A DNA stretch of 64,000 nt from positions 1 to 64,000 of the forward strand of contig JABCZH010000010.1 in the NCBI GenBank assembly GCA_013289795.1, read 5' to 3'. The notes under the pieces were generated by a model. It was not told where the DNA came from and did no database searches. It saw nothing but the letters and a program-made list of their open reading frames with translations. The stretch comes from Acidobacteriota bacterium (GTDB lineage: Bacteria; Acidobacteriota; Terriglobia; Terriglobales; Acidobacteriaceae). Below are positions 42,562 to 51,922 of the stretch, one piece after another. A program made the position numbers and the translations under genes. Within the stretch, counting starts at the first letter, position 1. Every line of letters starts with the position of its first letter.

Positions 42562-43975
42562 TCCAGATCGGCGTGCCGACAAATCCAAACGCCTTGCGAA
42601 TCTGGTTTTCGAGGAAGCGCTCGTAGGAGAAATGCAGCTTCACCTTGCGGTCCGTAAAGAGAATGAACGTCGGCGGAGCCACCGTGGCCTGCGTCAGGTA
42701 ATAGATTCTTACCCGCAGCTTGGCGGGAACCGAGGCGCGGTCGAAATCTACATCCTTGAGAAAGCGGTTCATTTCCGCAGTAGGGATTCTCATGCGCCGC
42801 TCGGCAGCGACTTTTTCCAGCAGTGGCAGAATCTTCTCCGTGCCTTTCCCGGTCGAAGCCGAGATGAACAATATCGGGGCATACTGTAGAAACTTGAGCC
42901 CGAGCCTCAGATTCTGCTCGTAGACTACGCGTTCGGCCGGGTGCTTGCTCGCCTTCATGCGCGCGTTCTTTGACTGGCCGACGGCCTTCTTCTGGCCGCT
43001 CATCACCAGATCCCACTTGTTCACAATAATGATCACCGACCTGCCGCTCTCATGCGCATAACCAGCTATGGCGGCGTCGAGCGCGCTCACGCCCTCAGTG
43101 GCATCAATCATGAGCAGGGCGATGTCGGCCGCTTCGAGGTGCTTTCGCGCCATCACCACAGAAAGTTTTTCCGCCATCAGATAGGTCTTGCCTTTGCGCC
43201 GGATGCCGGCCGTGTCGATGAAGCGAAAGCGCCGGCCATCGTACTCCATGACTTCATCGACGGCATCGCGGGTGGTGCCAGGGATGGGCGAAACAATCGA
43301 CCGCGCCGCTCCCGTCAGGCAATTCAGCAGCGTTGACTTGCCGACATTAGGATGGCCAATGATCGCGACCCTGGTCTCCCGTGGCGTTTCCGCCTGATCC
43401 TCTGTGTCCTCTGTGCTCTCTGTGGTTAATTCCGGCGGCGGCAGCGCCTCGAATACTGCGTCCAGCAAGTCATCCAGGCCGCGGCCGTGCTCGGAAGAAA
43501 TGGGAAACATGCGCCGAATCCCCAGGCGATGAAATTCATTCACCCAGGCCTGTTGCTTGTCGGTGTCAATCTTATTGACCGCAAGAAACAGCGGCTTGCC
43601 CAGTCGCAGGAGCAAACGTGCGAGTTCGAGGTCCGGAGCAGTGAGATCGCTACGTCCATCCACCACCATGATGATCGCCGCCGCTTCCTCAAAGGCCACC
43701 TTGGCCTGGCGAAATATCTCGGAAGGAATAAATTCGTCGTCATCGGGGATGATGCCGCCCGTGTCCACAATACGCAACTCGCGGCCGCGCCACTCGGCTT
43801 TTCCGTAGAGCCGGTCGCGAGTGATGCCGGGCTCGTCGCCAACGATGGCGCGCCGCGATCCCACGATCCGGTTGAACAGCGTGGACTTGCCCACGTTGGG
43901 GCGTCCCACGATCGCAAGCGTGGGAACGCCCGCCGTTGCCGGAAGGCTCAGCGAATTAGAGTTGATTCGAGTCAA
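42542..43975 (-). CDS. der: Ribosome-assembly GTPase Der (EngA)
   Basis: The protein of about 477 aa has two tandem GTPase domains: VGRPNVGKSTLFNRIVG with DTGG and NKID, then IGHPNVGKSTLLNCLTG with DTAG and NKWD. A C-terminal KH-like domain ends GVPIWIK-like (FVGTPIWIKTR). Der is needed for 50S maturation. The start is probably TTG 43975, since the upstream frame runs into the divergent helicase promoter. The linker between the G domains, ELTTESTEDTEDQAETPRE, is encoded by the dispersed intergenic repeat of this genome. Confidence 0.95.
   Translation of the reverse strand: MTRINSNSLSLPATAGVPTLAIVGRPNVGKSTLFNRIVGSRRAIVGDEPGITRDRLYGKAEWRGRELRIVDTGGIIPDDDEFIPSEIFRQAKVAFEEAAAIIMVVDGRSDLTAPDLELARLLLRLGKPLFLAVNKIDTDKQQAWVNEFHRLGIRRMFPISSEHGRGLDDLLDAVFEALPPPELTTESTEDTEDQAETPRETRVAIIGHPNVGKSTLLNCLTGAARSIVSPIPGTTRDAVDEVMEYDGRRFRFIDTAGIRRKGKTYLMAEKLSVVMARKHLEAADIALLMIDATEGVSALDAAIAGYAHESGRSVIIIVNKWDLVMSGQKKAVGQSKNARMKASKHPAERVVYEQNLRLGLKFLQYAPILFISASTGKGTEKILPLLEKVAAERRMRIPTAEMNRFLKDVDFDRASVPAKLRVRIYYLTQATVAPPTFILFTDRKVKLHFSYERFLENQIRKAFGFVGTPIWIKTRAS
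43394..43430. repeat. Dispersed CTCTGTGGTTAA-type repeat inside der
   Basis: CCTCTGTGTCCTCTGTGCTC and TCTGTGGTTAAT are read in frame on the minus strand as TTESTEDTED, the acidic linker between the two GTPase domains. Confidence 0.85.
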
Positions 43976-44026
43976 TCCAATGGTTCGTGTGTGAGGGGAG
44001 GTACAGACAGTATTATAGAGGTTCCC

Positions 44027-46021
44027 GTGGCTTCCGCCTCCCAGCCCGTAGTTCCAGCCAGGAATCAGAGCACGTCGCTCTACAACTTCTTTGCGCCGGG
44101 AGGTGTGCTGTCGCAGACCCATCCGGCGTACGAATTTCGCCGCGGACAACTGCAAATGGCGCAAGCCGTCGAGCAAGCGCTGGCAGAGAAGCGTCACCTG
44201 ATCGTCGAAGCTGGCACGGGAACCGGCAAGACACTCGCCTATCTACTGCCTGTCATTCGCTCTGGCAAGCGGGTCATCATTTCGACCGGCACCAAGAATC
44301 TGCAAGAGCAGCTCTTCAACAAAGACGTTCCTTTCCTGGAGCAAGCGCTGTTTCCCAATGGTGAGGGCAAGCTCAACGTCTGCTATATGAAGGGACGCAA
44401 CAACTATTTGTGCCGCAAGAAGCTCTACGACCTCACCGACCAGCCGGTGTTAAGCGGCCTGGAGGAAATTGAGCACTACCGCGCCATTGCCGCCTGGGAG
44501 AAAGCTACTCACACCGGAGACCGCGCCGAACTCGCCGCACTGCCAGAAGCCAGCATGCTTTGGCACAAGTTGGACGCCCGCTCCGACACCTGTCTGGGCC
44601 AGAAATGCAGTTCCTTCGACAAGTGCTTCATCACGGAAATGCATCGCCGGGCGATGGAGAGCGACATCATCATCGTCAATCATCATCTTTTCTTCGCCGA
44701 TCTGGCCATCAAGCAGCAGTCCGAATATGCTCCTGACGCCGGTATTCTCCCTGAGGCCGGAGCGGTCATTTTCGACGAAGCTCACGAGTTGGAAGATGTG
44801 GCTGGCAGCTATTTTGGAGTTTCCATCAGCAATGGGCGGGTTGAAGAGTTGTGCCGCGATGTCGAGGCCTCGCTTCAGCGCAATCACGCGCTTTCGGCAT
44901 CGATTTCCGGCGCGGTGAAGAGCTTGCGTGACCGGTCGATGTTCTTCTTCGCACTGTTGCCGCAAGGCGAAGGCCGCTTTGCCTTCGAGAATCGTCGCGA
45001 ATTCCTGGAAGAGAATGGCGACGAATTCCTGGCACTGCAACAATCGTTTACGCGGCTCGGGTCTGAGCTGGTGAACCTGCCTTCGAAGCCGGAAGAAGTT
45101 TTCAACTTCGTGCACCGCGCCCAGGAACTGCAAGTGCAACTCGGCTTCCTGATGGAATCGGAAGATCGCAACACTGTCTTCTGGATCGAACGCCGTCGCG
45201 GCGGCCGGGAGCGGCAGAATGTTTTTCTTCAAGCTACTCCCATCGACGTTGCTCCCATCTTGAAATCTTGTCTTTTCGACCAACTGGAATGTGCTGTACT
45301 GACCTCGGCCACACTTGCTGTGGGCGGGGGATTTGACTACATCCGAAAGCGGCTTGGGTTGGAGCATGCACGAGAGATAGTTCTGCCGTCACACTTCGAC
45401 TATGAGAATCAGGCGCTGTTTTACGTACCTCCGGACATGCCCGACCCACGTACACCACAGTTTGCGGCCAAAGCAGCCGACTGCATTCGGCGGCTGCTGG
45501 AGATCAGCCGCGGCCGGGCGTTTGTTCTGTTCACCAGTTATGCCCAGATGAACGATGTCTACCAGCGCCTGCTTAGCGAGATCGAGTTCCCCATGCTGCG
45601 TCAGGGTGACGCGCCCAAGAGCGCGCTACTGGAAGAGTTCCGCGTCACGCCGAATGCGGTACTGTTTGCGACATCGTCGTTCTGGCAAGGGGTTGACGTG
45701 CGGGGCGAGCAGCTCAGTTGCGTGATCATCGACCGCTTGCCATTTGCCGTCCCCAGCGATCCGGTCGTGGCCGCACGAGTGAAGTCCATCGACGCCGAAG
45801 GCGGCAATGCATTCTTCCAGTATCAAGTTCCGGCAGCGGTCATCACTCTGAAACAGGGCTTTGGGCGGCTGATTCGGTCTCTCCATGATCGCGGCCTGCT
45901 GGTCCTGCTCGACAACCGGATTCTGAAGAAGCAGTACGGGCGAGTGTTCGTGGAAAGCCTGCCGAACTATAGGAAGACGACGGATTTGAGGCAAGTGGAA
46001 GAGTTCTTCGGGGTATCTTGA
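44027..46021 (+). CDS. dinG: DinG/XPD-type ATP-dependent DNA helicase
   Basis: The 664-aa superfamily 2 helicase has Walker A EAGTGTGKTLAYLLP, motif II DEAHELED, VNHHLFFADL, and C-terminal motifs FVLFTSYAQM, ATSSFWQGVDVRGEQL and QGFGRLIRS. Cysteines around CYMKGRNNYLCRK, CLGQKC and KCF fit an Fe-S cluster as in DinG/YoaA. These helicases unwind 5'-overhang and R-loop structures in repair. The start is GTG 44027 behind AGAGG; codons upstream overlap der on the other strand. DinG versus YoaA identity is uncertain. Confidence 0.9.
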   Translation: MASASQPVVPARNQSTSLYNFFAPGGVLSQTHPAYEFRRGQLQMAQAVEQALAEKRHLIVEAGTGTGKTLAYLLPVIRSGKRVIISTGTKNLQEQLFNKDVPFLEQALFPNGEGKLNVCYMKGRNNYLCRKKLYDLTDQPVLSGLEEIEHYRAIAAWEKATHTGDRAELAALPEASMLWHKLDARSDTCLGQKCSSFDKCFITEMHRRAMESDIIIVNHHLFFADLAIKQQSEYAPDAGILPEAGAVIFDEAHELEDVAGSYFGVSISNGRVEELCRDVEASLQRNHALSASISGAVKSLRDRSMFFFALLPQGEGRFAFENRREFLEENGDEFLALQQSFTRLGSELVNLPSKPEEVFNFVHRAQELQVQLGFLMESEDRNTVFWIERRRGGRERQNVFLQATPIDVAPILKSCLFDQLECAVLTSATLAVGGGFDYIRKRLGLEHAREIVLPSHFDYENQALFYVPPDMPDPRTPQFAAKAADCIRRLLEISRGRAFVLFTSYAQMNDVYQRLLSEIEFPMLRQGDAPKSALLEEFRVTPNAVLFATSSFWQGVDVRGEQLSCVIIDRLPFAVPSDPVVAARVKSIDAEGGNAFFQYQVPAAVITLKQGFGRLIRSLHDRGLLVLLDNRILKKQYGRVFVESLPNYRKTTDLRQVEEFFGVS

Positions 46022-46169
46022 GGCCTTGCGAAGAAGTAAGGAACAACACGAAATGTAAGGACTGCGAGGCCTCGCGCTTCATCTCTGAAACGACCGGTCG
46101 ACCAGGCATTTAAACACCCTCCGTCGTACAATAAGTGTTTACAGAGCGTATCTCGGGCCCAGGGATTCC

Positions 46170-46547
46170 ATGTTCGAAGTCACCGTCGAAGACTCGTTTG
46201 CCGCAGGACACTACCTCCGCAATTACAAGGGGAAGTGTGAAAACCCGCATGGGCACAATTACAAGATCCGGGTCACGCTGGCCGGCAAGGAGCTTGACAA
46301 GGCCGGCCTACTGCTCGACTTCAAAGATCTTCGCGAGGTCATGAAGCACGTAATCGAGCGCCTCGATCATCAGATGATCAACGATCTGGAGCCATTTACG
46401 AAGCTGAACCCCTCGGCCGAAAATCTGGCCAAGTATTTCTACGACGAGAGCAATGCCAAGCTCGATCGCGTCACCAACGGGCGCGTGCGAATAAAGAACG
46501 TGACTGTATTCGAGACAGACAGCACAACAGCTACATATTCCGAGTAA
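46170..46547 (+). CDS. queD: 6-carboxytetrahydropterin synthase
   Basis: The 125-aa enzyme makes 6-carboxy-tetrahydropterin from dihydroneopterin triphosphate, the first dedicated step to preQ0. Zinc ligands H14 (AAGHYL), H27 and H29 (NPHGHN) and catalytic C23 are present; ENLAKYF and VFETDSTTATY follow. It heads a queD-queE-queC operon with gaps of 44 and 19 nt. No preQ1 riboswitch motif is apparent upstream. Confidence 0.95.
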   Translation: MFEVTVEDSFAAGHYLRNYKGKCENPHGHNYKIRVTLAGKELDKAGLLLDFKDLREVMKHVIERLDHQMINDLEPFTKLNPSAENLAKYFYDESNAKLDRVTNGRVRIKNVTVFETDSTTATYSE

Positions 46548-46591
46548 CGGTTTAGCTGAAAGCTGAAAGCCAAGGGCTGATAGCTCGCCCC

Positions 46592-47272
46592 ATGCAAATA
46601 ACCGAGATTTACAAGTCGATCCAAGGCGAGTCCACCCATGCGGGACTACCGTGCGTCTTTGTCCGCCTCACCGGGTGCAACCTGCGCTGCTCCTGGTGTG
46701 ACAGCGAATACACCTTCACTGGTGGTCATCGCATGAGCATGGAAGAAGTCCTCGAAGAAGTGGAACAACTCAGCCCCGGCGGCCTGGTCGAGATCACGGG
46801 CGGCGAGCCGATGTTGCAGGAGAAAGAGGTCGTGCCCTTGATGCAACGCCTGCTCGACGACGGCTACACCGTGCTGCTCGAGACCAGCGGCGAGCGCCGG
46901 TTGGACCACGTCCCCCGGGCGGTGCACAAGATTGTCGACGTTAAATGCCCGAACTCCGGCGAGCCTGATACCTTCCACATGGAAAACTTGGAAGCCCTCA
47001 GCTCGGCGGACGAAATTAAATTTGTGCTGAGCGACCGCACCGACTATGAGTTCGCAAAGGATTTCGTGGCCCGCCACGATTTAGCTCGCCGCGTTAACGC
47101 GGTTTTATTCTCGCCCGCCTTCGCCAAAGATGCCCGCGGCGGGCGGGACACTTCGCACTGCCTGCTCGATCCCCGCGAACTGGCCGAGTGGATGCTCGCC
47201 GACAACGTTCCCGCGCGCCTGGGATTGCAGCTTCATAAGTTCATCTGGGACCCGGCGCTGAAGGGGGTTTAG
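46592..47272 (+). CDS. queE: 7-carboxy-7-deazaguanine synthase
   Basis: The 226-aa radical-SAM enzyme contracts the pterin ring to 7-carboxy-7-deazaguanine. The cluster motif is C29-x3-C33-x2-C36 in [31 protein letters not shown] at the N-terminus and [11 protein letters not shown] are typical of QueE. It lies between queD and queC. Confidence 0.96.
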   Translation: MQITEIYKSIQGESTHAGLPCVFVRLTGCNLRCSWCDSEYTFTGGHRMSMEEVLEEVEQLSPGGLVEITGGEPMLQEKEVVPLMQRLLDDGYTVLLETSGERRLDHVPRAVHKIVDVKCPNSGEPDTFHMENLEALSSADEIKFVLSDRTDYEFAKDFVARHDLARRVNAVLFSPAFAKDARGGRDTSHCLLDPRELAEWMLADNVPARLGLQLHKFIWDPALKGV

Positions 47273-47291
47273 CCTCCCTTCACTCTTTCTT

Positions 47292-47987
47292 ATGCCGGAA
47301 ATGTCATTCTCATCTCGCGCCGTCGTTCTGCTCAGTGGAGGCATGGATTCTTGTGTCTGCGCCGCTCTGGCAGTTCGCGATTTCAACGCCGCGGCCGTCC
47401 ACGTGAGCTATGGACAGCGAACGGAAGACCGCGAGCGCAGGGCCTTTAATTCGATTTGCGACCGCCTGGGCATCCGTGACCGGCTGATTGTGCGCAATGA
47501 CGCCCTGCGCGCCATCGGAGGATCGGCGCTTACCGATCCTACGATTCCCGTCCCCGAGTCCCAGGCCATTGGGCACGACATTCCAGTAACCTACGTGCCC
47601 TTTCGCAATGCCCATTTCTTGTCCGTGGCCGTGAGCTGGGCTGAGGTTCTGGGGGCCGGGAAGGTGTACATTGGAGCGGTCGAACAAGACAGTTCCGGAT
47701 ACCCCGACTGCCGGCCGGAATATTACCGGGCATTTAACGAGGTCGTGAAGACGGGCACCAAAGACGGCCGCATCCAGATCGTCACGCCTCTGATCGGCAT
47801 GCGCAAGTTCGAGATTGTCCGGCTTGGCCTTGAATTGGGTGCGCCCTTCGATTTAACGTGGTCTTGTTACACTAAGGAGGATCGTGCCTGCGGAGTCTGC
47901 GACAGTTGCGTGCTTCGGCTGCGCGCTTTTCGTGAGGCTGGGACCGCGGATCCGATTTCGTACGAGGAAGCAATAAGCAAGCTGTAA
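47292..47987 (+). CDS. queC: 7-cyano-7-deazaguanine (preQ0) synthase
   Basis: The 231-aa ATP-dependent enzyme converts carboxy-deazaguanine to preQ0. Its PP-loop is [14 protein letters not shown] (SGGMDS at 15-20), [16 protein letters not shown] follows, and the zinc cysteines are in [15 protein letters not shown]. Length and motifs are canonical. This makes the longer island QueC-like protein (4187-6103) clearly additional rather than the housekeeping enzyme. Confidence 0.97.
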   Translation: MPEMSFSSRAVVLLSGGMDSCVCAALAVRDFNAAAVHVSYGQRTEDRERRAFNSICDRLGIRDRLIVRNDALRAIGGSALTDPTIPVPESQAIGHDIPVTYVPFRNAHFLSVAVSWAEVLGAGKVYIGAVEQDSSGYPDCRPEYYRAFNEVVKTGTKDGRIQIVTPLIGMRKFEIVRLGLELGAPFDLTWSCYTKEDRACGVCDSCVLRLRAFREAGTADPISYEEAISKL

Positions 47988-48083
47988 CCGGCGCTGTTTT
48001 CGACTTCCAATGTCCGATCCTCGAATCCCGGGATCGTAGATTGAAAATCGAAACAATCAGTTGTCACTTTCCTGGAGGCAGCG

Positions 48084-49229
48084 ATGAAACAACGATTTCT
48101 GGCGCCGGTGCTCTTTGGCCTGATGGCGGCTGCATGCTCACAGTTAGCCTTTGCGCAGGCTACCGTGAGGGGCCTATGCACAGATGTTGACGGCAAGCCC
48201 GTTACCGGAGCAGTCGTGCACCTGGCCGACGTCGATACCGGCCGCAAGTATGACCTGAAAACCAATGGCAAAGGTGAATACTTTTCCCTGGGAATTGCCG
48301 CCGGAAAATACAACGCCACCTTGTTGAAAGATGGCAAGGAACTGTTCCATCTCAATGGAGTTCAGGTCGGCGCCGATGAAGTGGTGCTCGATTTCGACCT
48401 GAAGAAAGCCCTCGCTGCAACCGGGGGAATGACTCCGGAGCAATTGAAAGCGCAGCAGGAACAGAATGAGAAAGTTTCCAAGGAAAACCTCACCATCAAG
48501 GCTTTGAACGAGAAGCTGGCAGCCGCCAAAACCGCCGCAGACGCCAAAGACTTCGATACCGCCGTCAAGACCCTGACCGAAGCCACTCAAATGGATCCAT
48601 CGAAGGATCTACTGTGGGCGAAACTGGGAGACTACACCCTTAGTTCCGCCGCCAACCAGACCGATAGCGCCGCCAAGACCAAGAACTACGAGGACGCGAT
48701 CAGCGACTACCAGAAGGCGCTCGACATCAAACAGAAGACTATCGACGCCGATCCCAGCAAGAAGACTCCAGACGCCTCCAAGGTGCTAGCCTCTTACTAC
48801 AACAACCTGGGCAAAGCGGCGGCCTCGGATGGCAAGACTGATGACGCGGTCAAGGCCTACAACCAAGCTGCGCAGTTGGATCCTGCCTCCGCAGGTATGT
48901 ACTACTTCAATTTGGGCGGCACCTTGACCAACGCCAATCTGAAGAACGACCCCGCAATGCGCAAAGCTGCCGTCGAAGCTTTCGACAAGGCAATCGCGGC
49001 CGACCCGAACAGAGCCGACGCCTACTACTGGAAGGGTACGAACCTCATCGGTGCCGCGACCTTGCAGGGTGACAAGATGGTCGCACCTCCGGGCACTGCC
49101 GAAGCCTTTCAAAAGTACCTGGATTTGGCACCCACAGGAGCGCATGCCGAAGAGGCTAAGTCCATGTTGGCCGCTGTCGGCGCAAAGGTTGAAACCAGTT
49201 ACGGCACCCAGAAGAAACCGAAGAAGTAA
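48084..49229 (+). CDS. Exported TPR protein with carboxypeptidase-like domain
   Basis: The 381-aa protein has a signal peptide (1-24, ending LAFAQ), a carboxypeptidase-regulatory/Cna-like domain (25-110: ATVRGLCTDVDGKPVTGAVV), a charged coiled-coil stretch (KAQQEQNEKVSKENLTIKAL) and three or more TPR units (about 150-360, e.g. KNYEDAISDYQKALDI, DAVKAYNQAAQLDP). It probably acts as a periplasmic or surface scaffold. It has its own terminator. Confidence 0.88.
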   Translation: MKQRFLAPVLFGLMAAACSQLAFAQATVRGLCTDVDGKPVTGAVVHLADVDTGRKYDLKTNGKGEYFSLGIAAGKYNATLLKDGKELFHLNGVQVGADEVVLDFDLKKALAATGGMTPEQLKAQQEQNEKVSKENLTIKALNEKLAAAKTAADAKDFDTAVKTLTEATQMDPSKDLLWAKLGDYTLSSAANQTDSAAKTKNYEDAISDYQKALDIKQKTIDADPSKKTPDASKVLASYYNNLGKAAASDGKTDDAVKAYNQAAQLDPASAGMYYFNLGGTLTNANLKNDPAMRKAAVEAFDKAIAADPNRADAYYWKGTNLIGAATLQGDKMVAPPGTAEAFQKYLDLAPTGAHAEEAKSMLAAVGAKVETSYGTQKKPKK

Positions 49230-49252
49230 CTCAAACTGGTTCAGAAGTCCCC

Positions 49253-49282
49253 CAAAGGGCAGCCTAAAAGCTGCCCTTTCTT
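49253..49282 (+). terminator. Intrinsic terminator after TPR gene
   Basis: AAAGGGCAGC-CTAAAA-GCTGCCCTTT stem-loop followed by CTT. Confidence 0.85.
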
Positions 49283-49396
49283 GTGGTTACCAAGGTATAT
49301 GGATTTTACGTTCTTCGTGGCCCCATCCCCTTATTTTCGCTAGATTAGGTTCTTGGTGCCCTCGCGGCGTTCGCGTGGTCGCAGCACACAAACCAA

Positions 49397-50512
49397 ATGG
49401 CAGCCCCGGCTAATGCTCCCGCTTCGTCTTTCTTTGAGCCCTCCACCAGTTTCGACGCGGGGGCGACAACGGCATTGCTGGGCGCCATGCTCCGCACTCA
49501 CGAGCACGTCAGCGATCTGATTTTCTCCCCCGGCCGGCCACCGCAAGTGGAAGTACACGGACGCCTGCTGGCAGTGCAAGCTCCCGGGTTTCGCACGCTC
49601 AGCGCCGACGATACCCGCCGCATCGCCGCCGATCTCATCGGCAACAACAAACAAGCCATCACCATTCTGCGGGAACAAGGTTCGTGCGACGTTTCCTATG
49701 GCATGCCGGGACTGGCGCGCTTTCGCGTGAATGCCTTCATCCAACGAGGAAGTTGTGCTGTAGTCATGCGCGTCATCCCTACGGCAATTCCGGATCTGGC
49801 TACGCTCGGTCTGCCCTCGCAACTGTCAGAAATCGCGGGTCTCCGTGACGGCATGGTGCTGGTTACCGGGCCCCGCGGATCGGGCAAGTCCTCCACCCTC
49901 GCCGCTCTGCTCGACCTCATCAATCAACACCAGATCTGTCATATCATCACCATCGAAGATCCCATCGAGTTCCTGCACAACCACAAGTCAGCCACCGTCC
50001 ACCAGCGCGAGCTGCACAGTGACATCCCCAGCATTCCGCTTGCCCTGCGAGCCGCCTTGCGCCAGGCGCCCAATGTCATTCTGGTGAGCGAGTTGCGCGA
50101 CCGTGAAACCGTCGAGATGGTATTGGAAGCTGCGGAAACCGGACACTTGGTTCTTTCCAGCTTGAACACCGTGGATGCCGCCAAGACTGTGGATCGCATC
50201 CTGAGTTTGTTCCCAGCCACGGAGCAGTCGGCCACCCGCAGCCGCCTGGCCAGGTGTATCCGCCAGATCGTCTCCCAGAAGCTAATTCCGCGCGGCGATA
50301 ATCGCGGCCGGGTGCCGGTGGTCGAACTTCTCAAAGTCCTTCCCGGAACCCTGGAGTCTCTGGAGATCAGCAGCCCCGCATCGACGCACACGCTGTACTT
50401 TGACAGCGAAATCGAGAAGTTGGTCCGCACCGGGGTGGTGGATCTGGAGACTGCCATCTTGCATGCCACCGATCCCGGGCAGCTGCGCCAGGATCTGGCT
50501 GAACCCAAGTAA
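49397..50512 (+). CDS. PilT/PilU-like type IV pilus retraction ATPase
   Basis: The 371-aa secretion-type ATPase has an N-terminal PAS-like domain (1-130) and a RecA core with Walker A GPRGSGKSSTLAALLD, the Asp box IITIEDPIEFLHNHK, Walker B VILVSELRDRETVEM and the His box TGHLVLSSLNT. It would power pilus disassembly. Walker A (GPRGSGKS) and the SELRD Walker B vary slightly from PilT (GPTGSGKS, GEMRD), so it may be a PilU-type or divergent paralogue. No other pilus genes are close by. Confidence 0.9.
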   Translation: MAAPANAPASSFFEPSTSFDAGATTALLGAMLRTHEHVSDLIFSPGRPPQVEVHGRLLAVQAPGFRTLSADDTRRIAADLIGNNKQAITILREQGSCDVSYGMPGLARFRVNAFIQRGSCAVVMRVIPTAIPDLATLGLPSQLSEIAGLRDGMVLVTGPRGSGKSSTLAALLDLINQHQICHIITIEDPIEFLHNHKSATVHQRELHSDIPSIPLALRAALRQAPNVILVSELRDRETVEMVLEAAETGHLVLSSLNTVDAAKTVDRILSLFPATEQSATRSRLARCIRQIVSQKLIPRGDNRGRVPVVELLKVLPGTLESLEISSPASTHTLYFDSEIEKLVRTGVVDLETAILHATDPGQLRQDLAEPK

Positions 50513-50571
50513 AATCAACAATCGAAACTTCCTTTCCTTCCCGTATCATCTTCTGCTGGGGAAGAATCTGA

Positions 50572-51813
50572 ATGCCTGCACCCGAGCGTATCTTGAGCTT
50601 TGAAGATGCCCGCCACACCGTGGAGGAGCACGCCGCGCAGTTTCGCCCTCGTGGCAAAGAACTAGTAGAACTACTCGACAGCGCGGGCCAGATCCTCGCC
50701 GAAGTGGTGCCCGCAGACCGCAATTTCCCACCTTTTCCCCGCGCCACTCGTGATGGATACGCCGTGCGCGCGGCTGATCTCGCCCGGCTCCCCGCCAAGC
50801 TTCACGTAATTGGCGAGATCAAAGCCGGAGCGCCCGATGCTCCTATCAGAATAAAGCCCGGCGAGGCCGCGGCAATTATGACCGGGGCTGCCGCGCCTGC
50901 GGGTGCCGATGCTGTGGTCATGATCGAATACACTTCCCGCAATGGCGATCAGGTGGAAATCACGCGAGGAATCGCCGCTGGTGACAACATCGTTCCCACC
51001 GGTGCCGAAGCCAAGCGTGGCGATCGCCTGCTTACACCCGGAATGAGACTGGACCAGGCAGCCATCGCTGTGGCCGCGTCGGTCGGCAAGTCGCGTTTGC
51101 TGGTTTACTCCAAGCCGCGAGTCGCCGTCTTGTCCACCGGCGATGAGGTCGTGGACATCGACGTGCCTCCAGCACTAAACCAAATCCGCAATTCCAACAG
51201 CTACTCGCTGGCGGTACAAATCCAGATGGCCGGGGGCGACCCGGTGCTGCTGCCGATTGCTCCCGATGAGCCGGAGCGTCTTCGTGAATTGATTGCTGAA
51301 GGCCTCGAGGCGGACTTGCTTCTGCTCACCGGAGGGGTCTCCATGGGCAAGTACGATCTGGTCGAGCAGGCGCTGCTGGAATTGAAAGCGGAATTCTTCT
51401 TCACCGGGGCAAAGATTCAGCCCGGTAAGCCGATTGTGTTCGGGAGAATCCCCGACGGATCTGCCCACAAATATTTCTTCGGTCTGCCGGGAAACCCGGT
51501 CTCAACTATGGTCACATTCGAGTTGTTCGCCCGGCCGATGGTCGAGGCTTTGGCGGGAATGCAACCCCGAAAGCTGCTTTTCCTGCGTGCCAGGCTTAAA
51601 TCCGAGATCAAAGCGAAACCCGGATTGAAGCGCTTCCTGCCGGCAGTTCTCTCCGGCGAGTTCGAGGACGCGGAAGTTGAGTTGGTCCGCTGGCAAGGCT
51701 CGGGAGACATTGCTGCCACCGCTCGGGCGAATTGTTATGTCGTGGTGGATCGCGGCGATATTGCGGCTGGCGAGTGGGTGCCGGTGCTTTTGCGATGGGC
51801 CAGCGTGATTTGA
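50572..51813 (+). CDS. moeA: Molybdopterin molybdenumtransferase
   Basis: The 413-aa enzyme inserts molybdate into adenylylated molybdopterin. It contains NFPPFPRATRDGYAVRA, IMTGAAAPAGADAVVMIE, VAVLSTGDEVVDI, LLTGGVSMGKYDLV, KIQPGKPIVFG and FGLPGNPVSTMVTFELF, the full MoeA motif series. It starts 59 nt after the PilT-like gene. The moaC and mog genes lie about 5 kb downstream. Confidence 0.96.
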   Translation: MPAPERILSFEDARHTVEEHAAQFRPRGKELVELLDSAGQILAEVVPADRNFPPFPRATRDGYAVRAADLARLPAKLHVIGEIKAGAPDAPIRIKPGEAAAIMTGAAAPAGADAVVMIEYTSRNGDQVEITRGIAAGDNIVPTGAEAKRGDRLLTPGMRLDQAAIAVAASVGKSRLLVYSKPRVAVLSTGDEVVDIDVPPALNQIRNSNSYSLAVQIQMAGGDPVLLPIAPDEPERLRELIAEGLEADLLLLTGGVSMGKYDLVEQALLELKAEFFFTGAKIQPGKPIVFGRIPDGSAHKYFFGLPGNPVSTMVTFELFARPMVEALAGMQPRKLLFLRARLKSEIKAKPGLKRFLPAVLSGEFEDAEVELVRWQGSGDIAATARANCYVVVDRGDIAAGEWVPVLLRWASVI

Positions 51814-51922
51814 CCGTTCTTGATTACGGATTGAAGGTTCTTATTGTGATCGCGATCCTATGCGCAATCGCGCCGTGCCGTGGGGTAGATAAGGCAGCTC
51901 ATTCTTAGACATTTTTGGGCCT

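Noticed and set aside
44450-45367. Minus-strand frame of 305 codons
   Set aside because: It is antisense to the DinG-type helicase; no family motif is seen.
46022-46169. preQ1 riboswitch upstream of queD
   Set aside because: No preQ1-I or preQ1-II core sequence could be found; only a GCGAGGCCTCGC palindrome is present.
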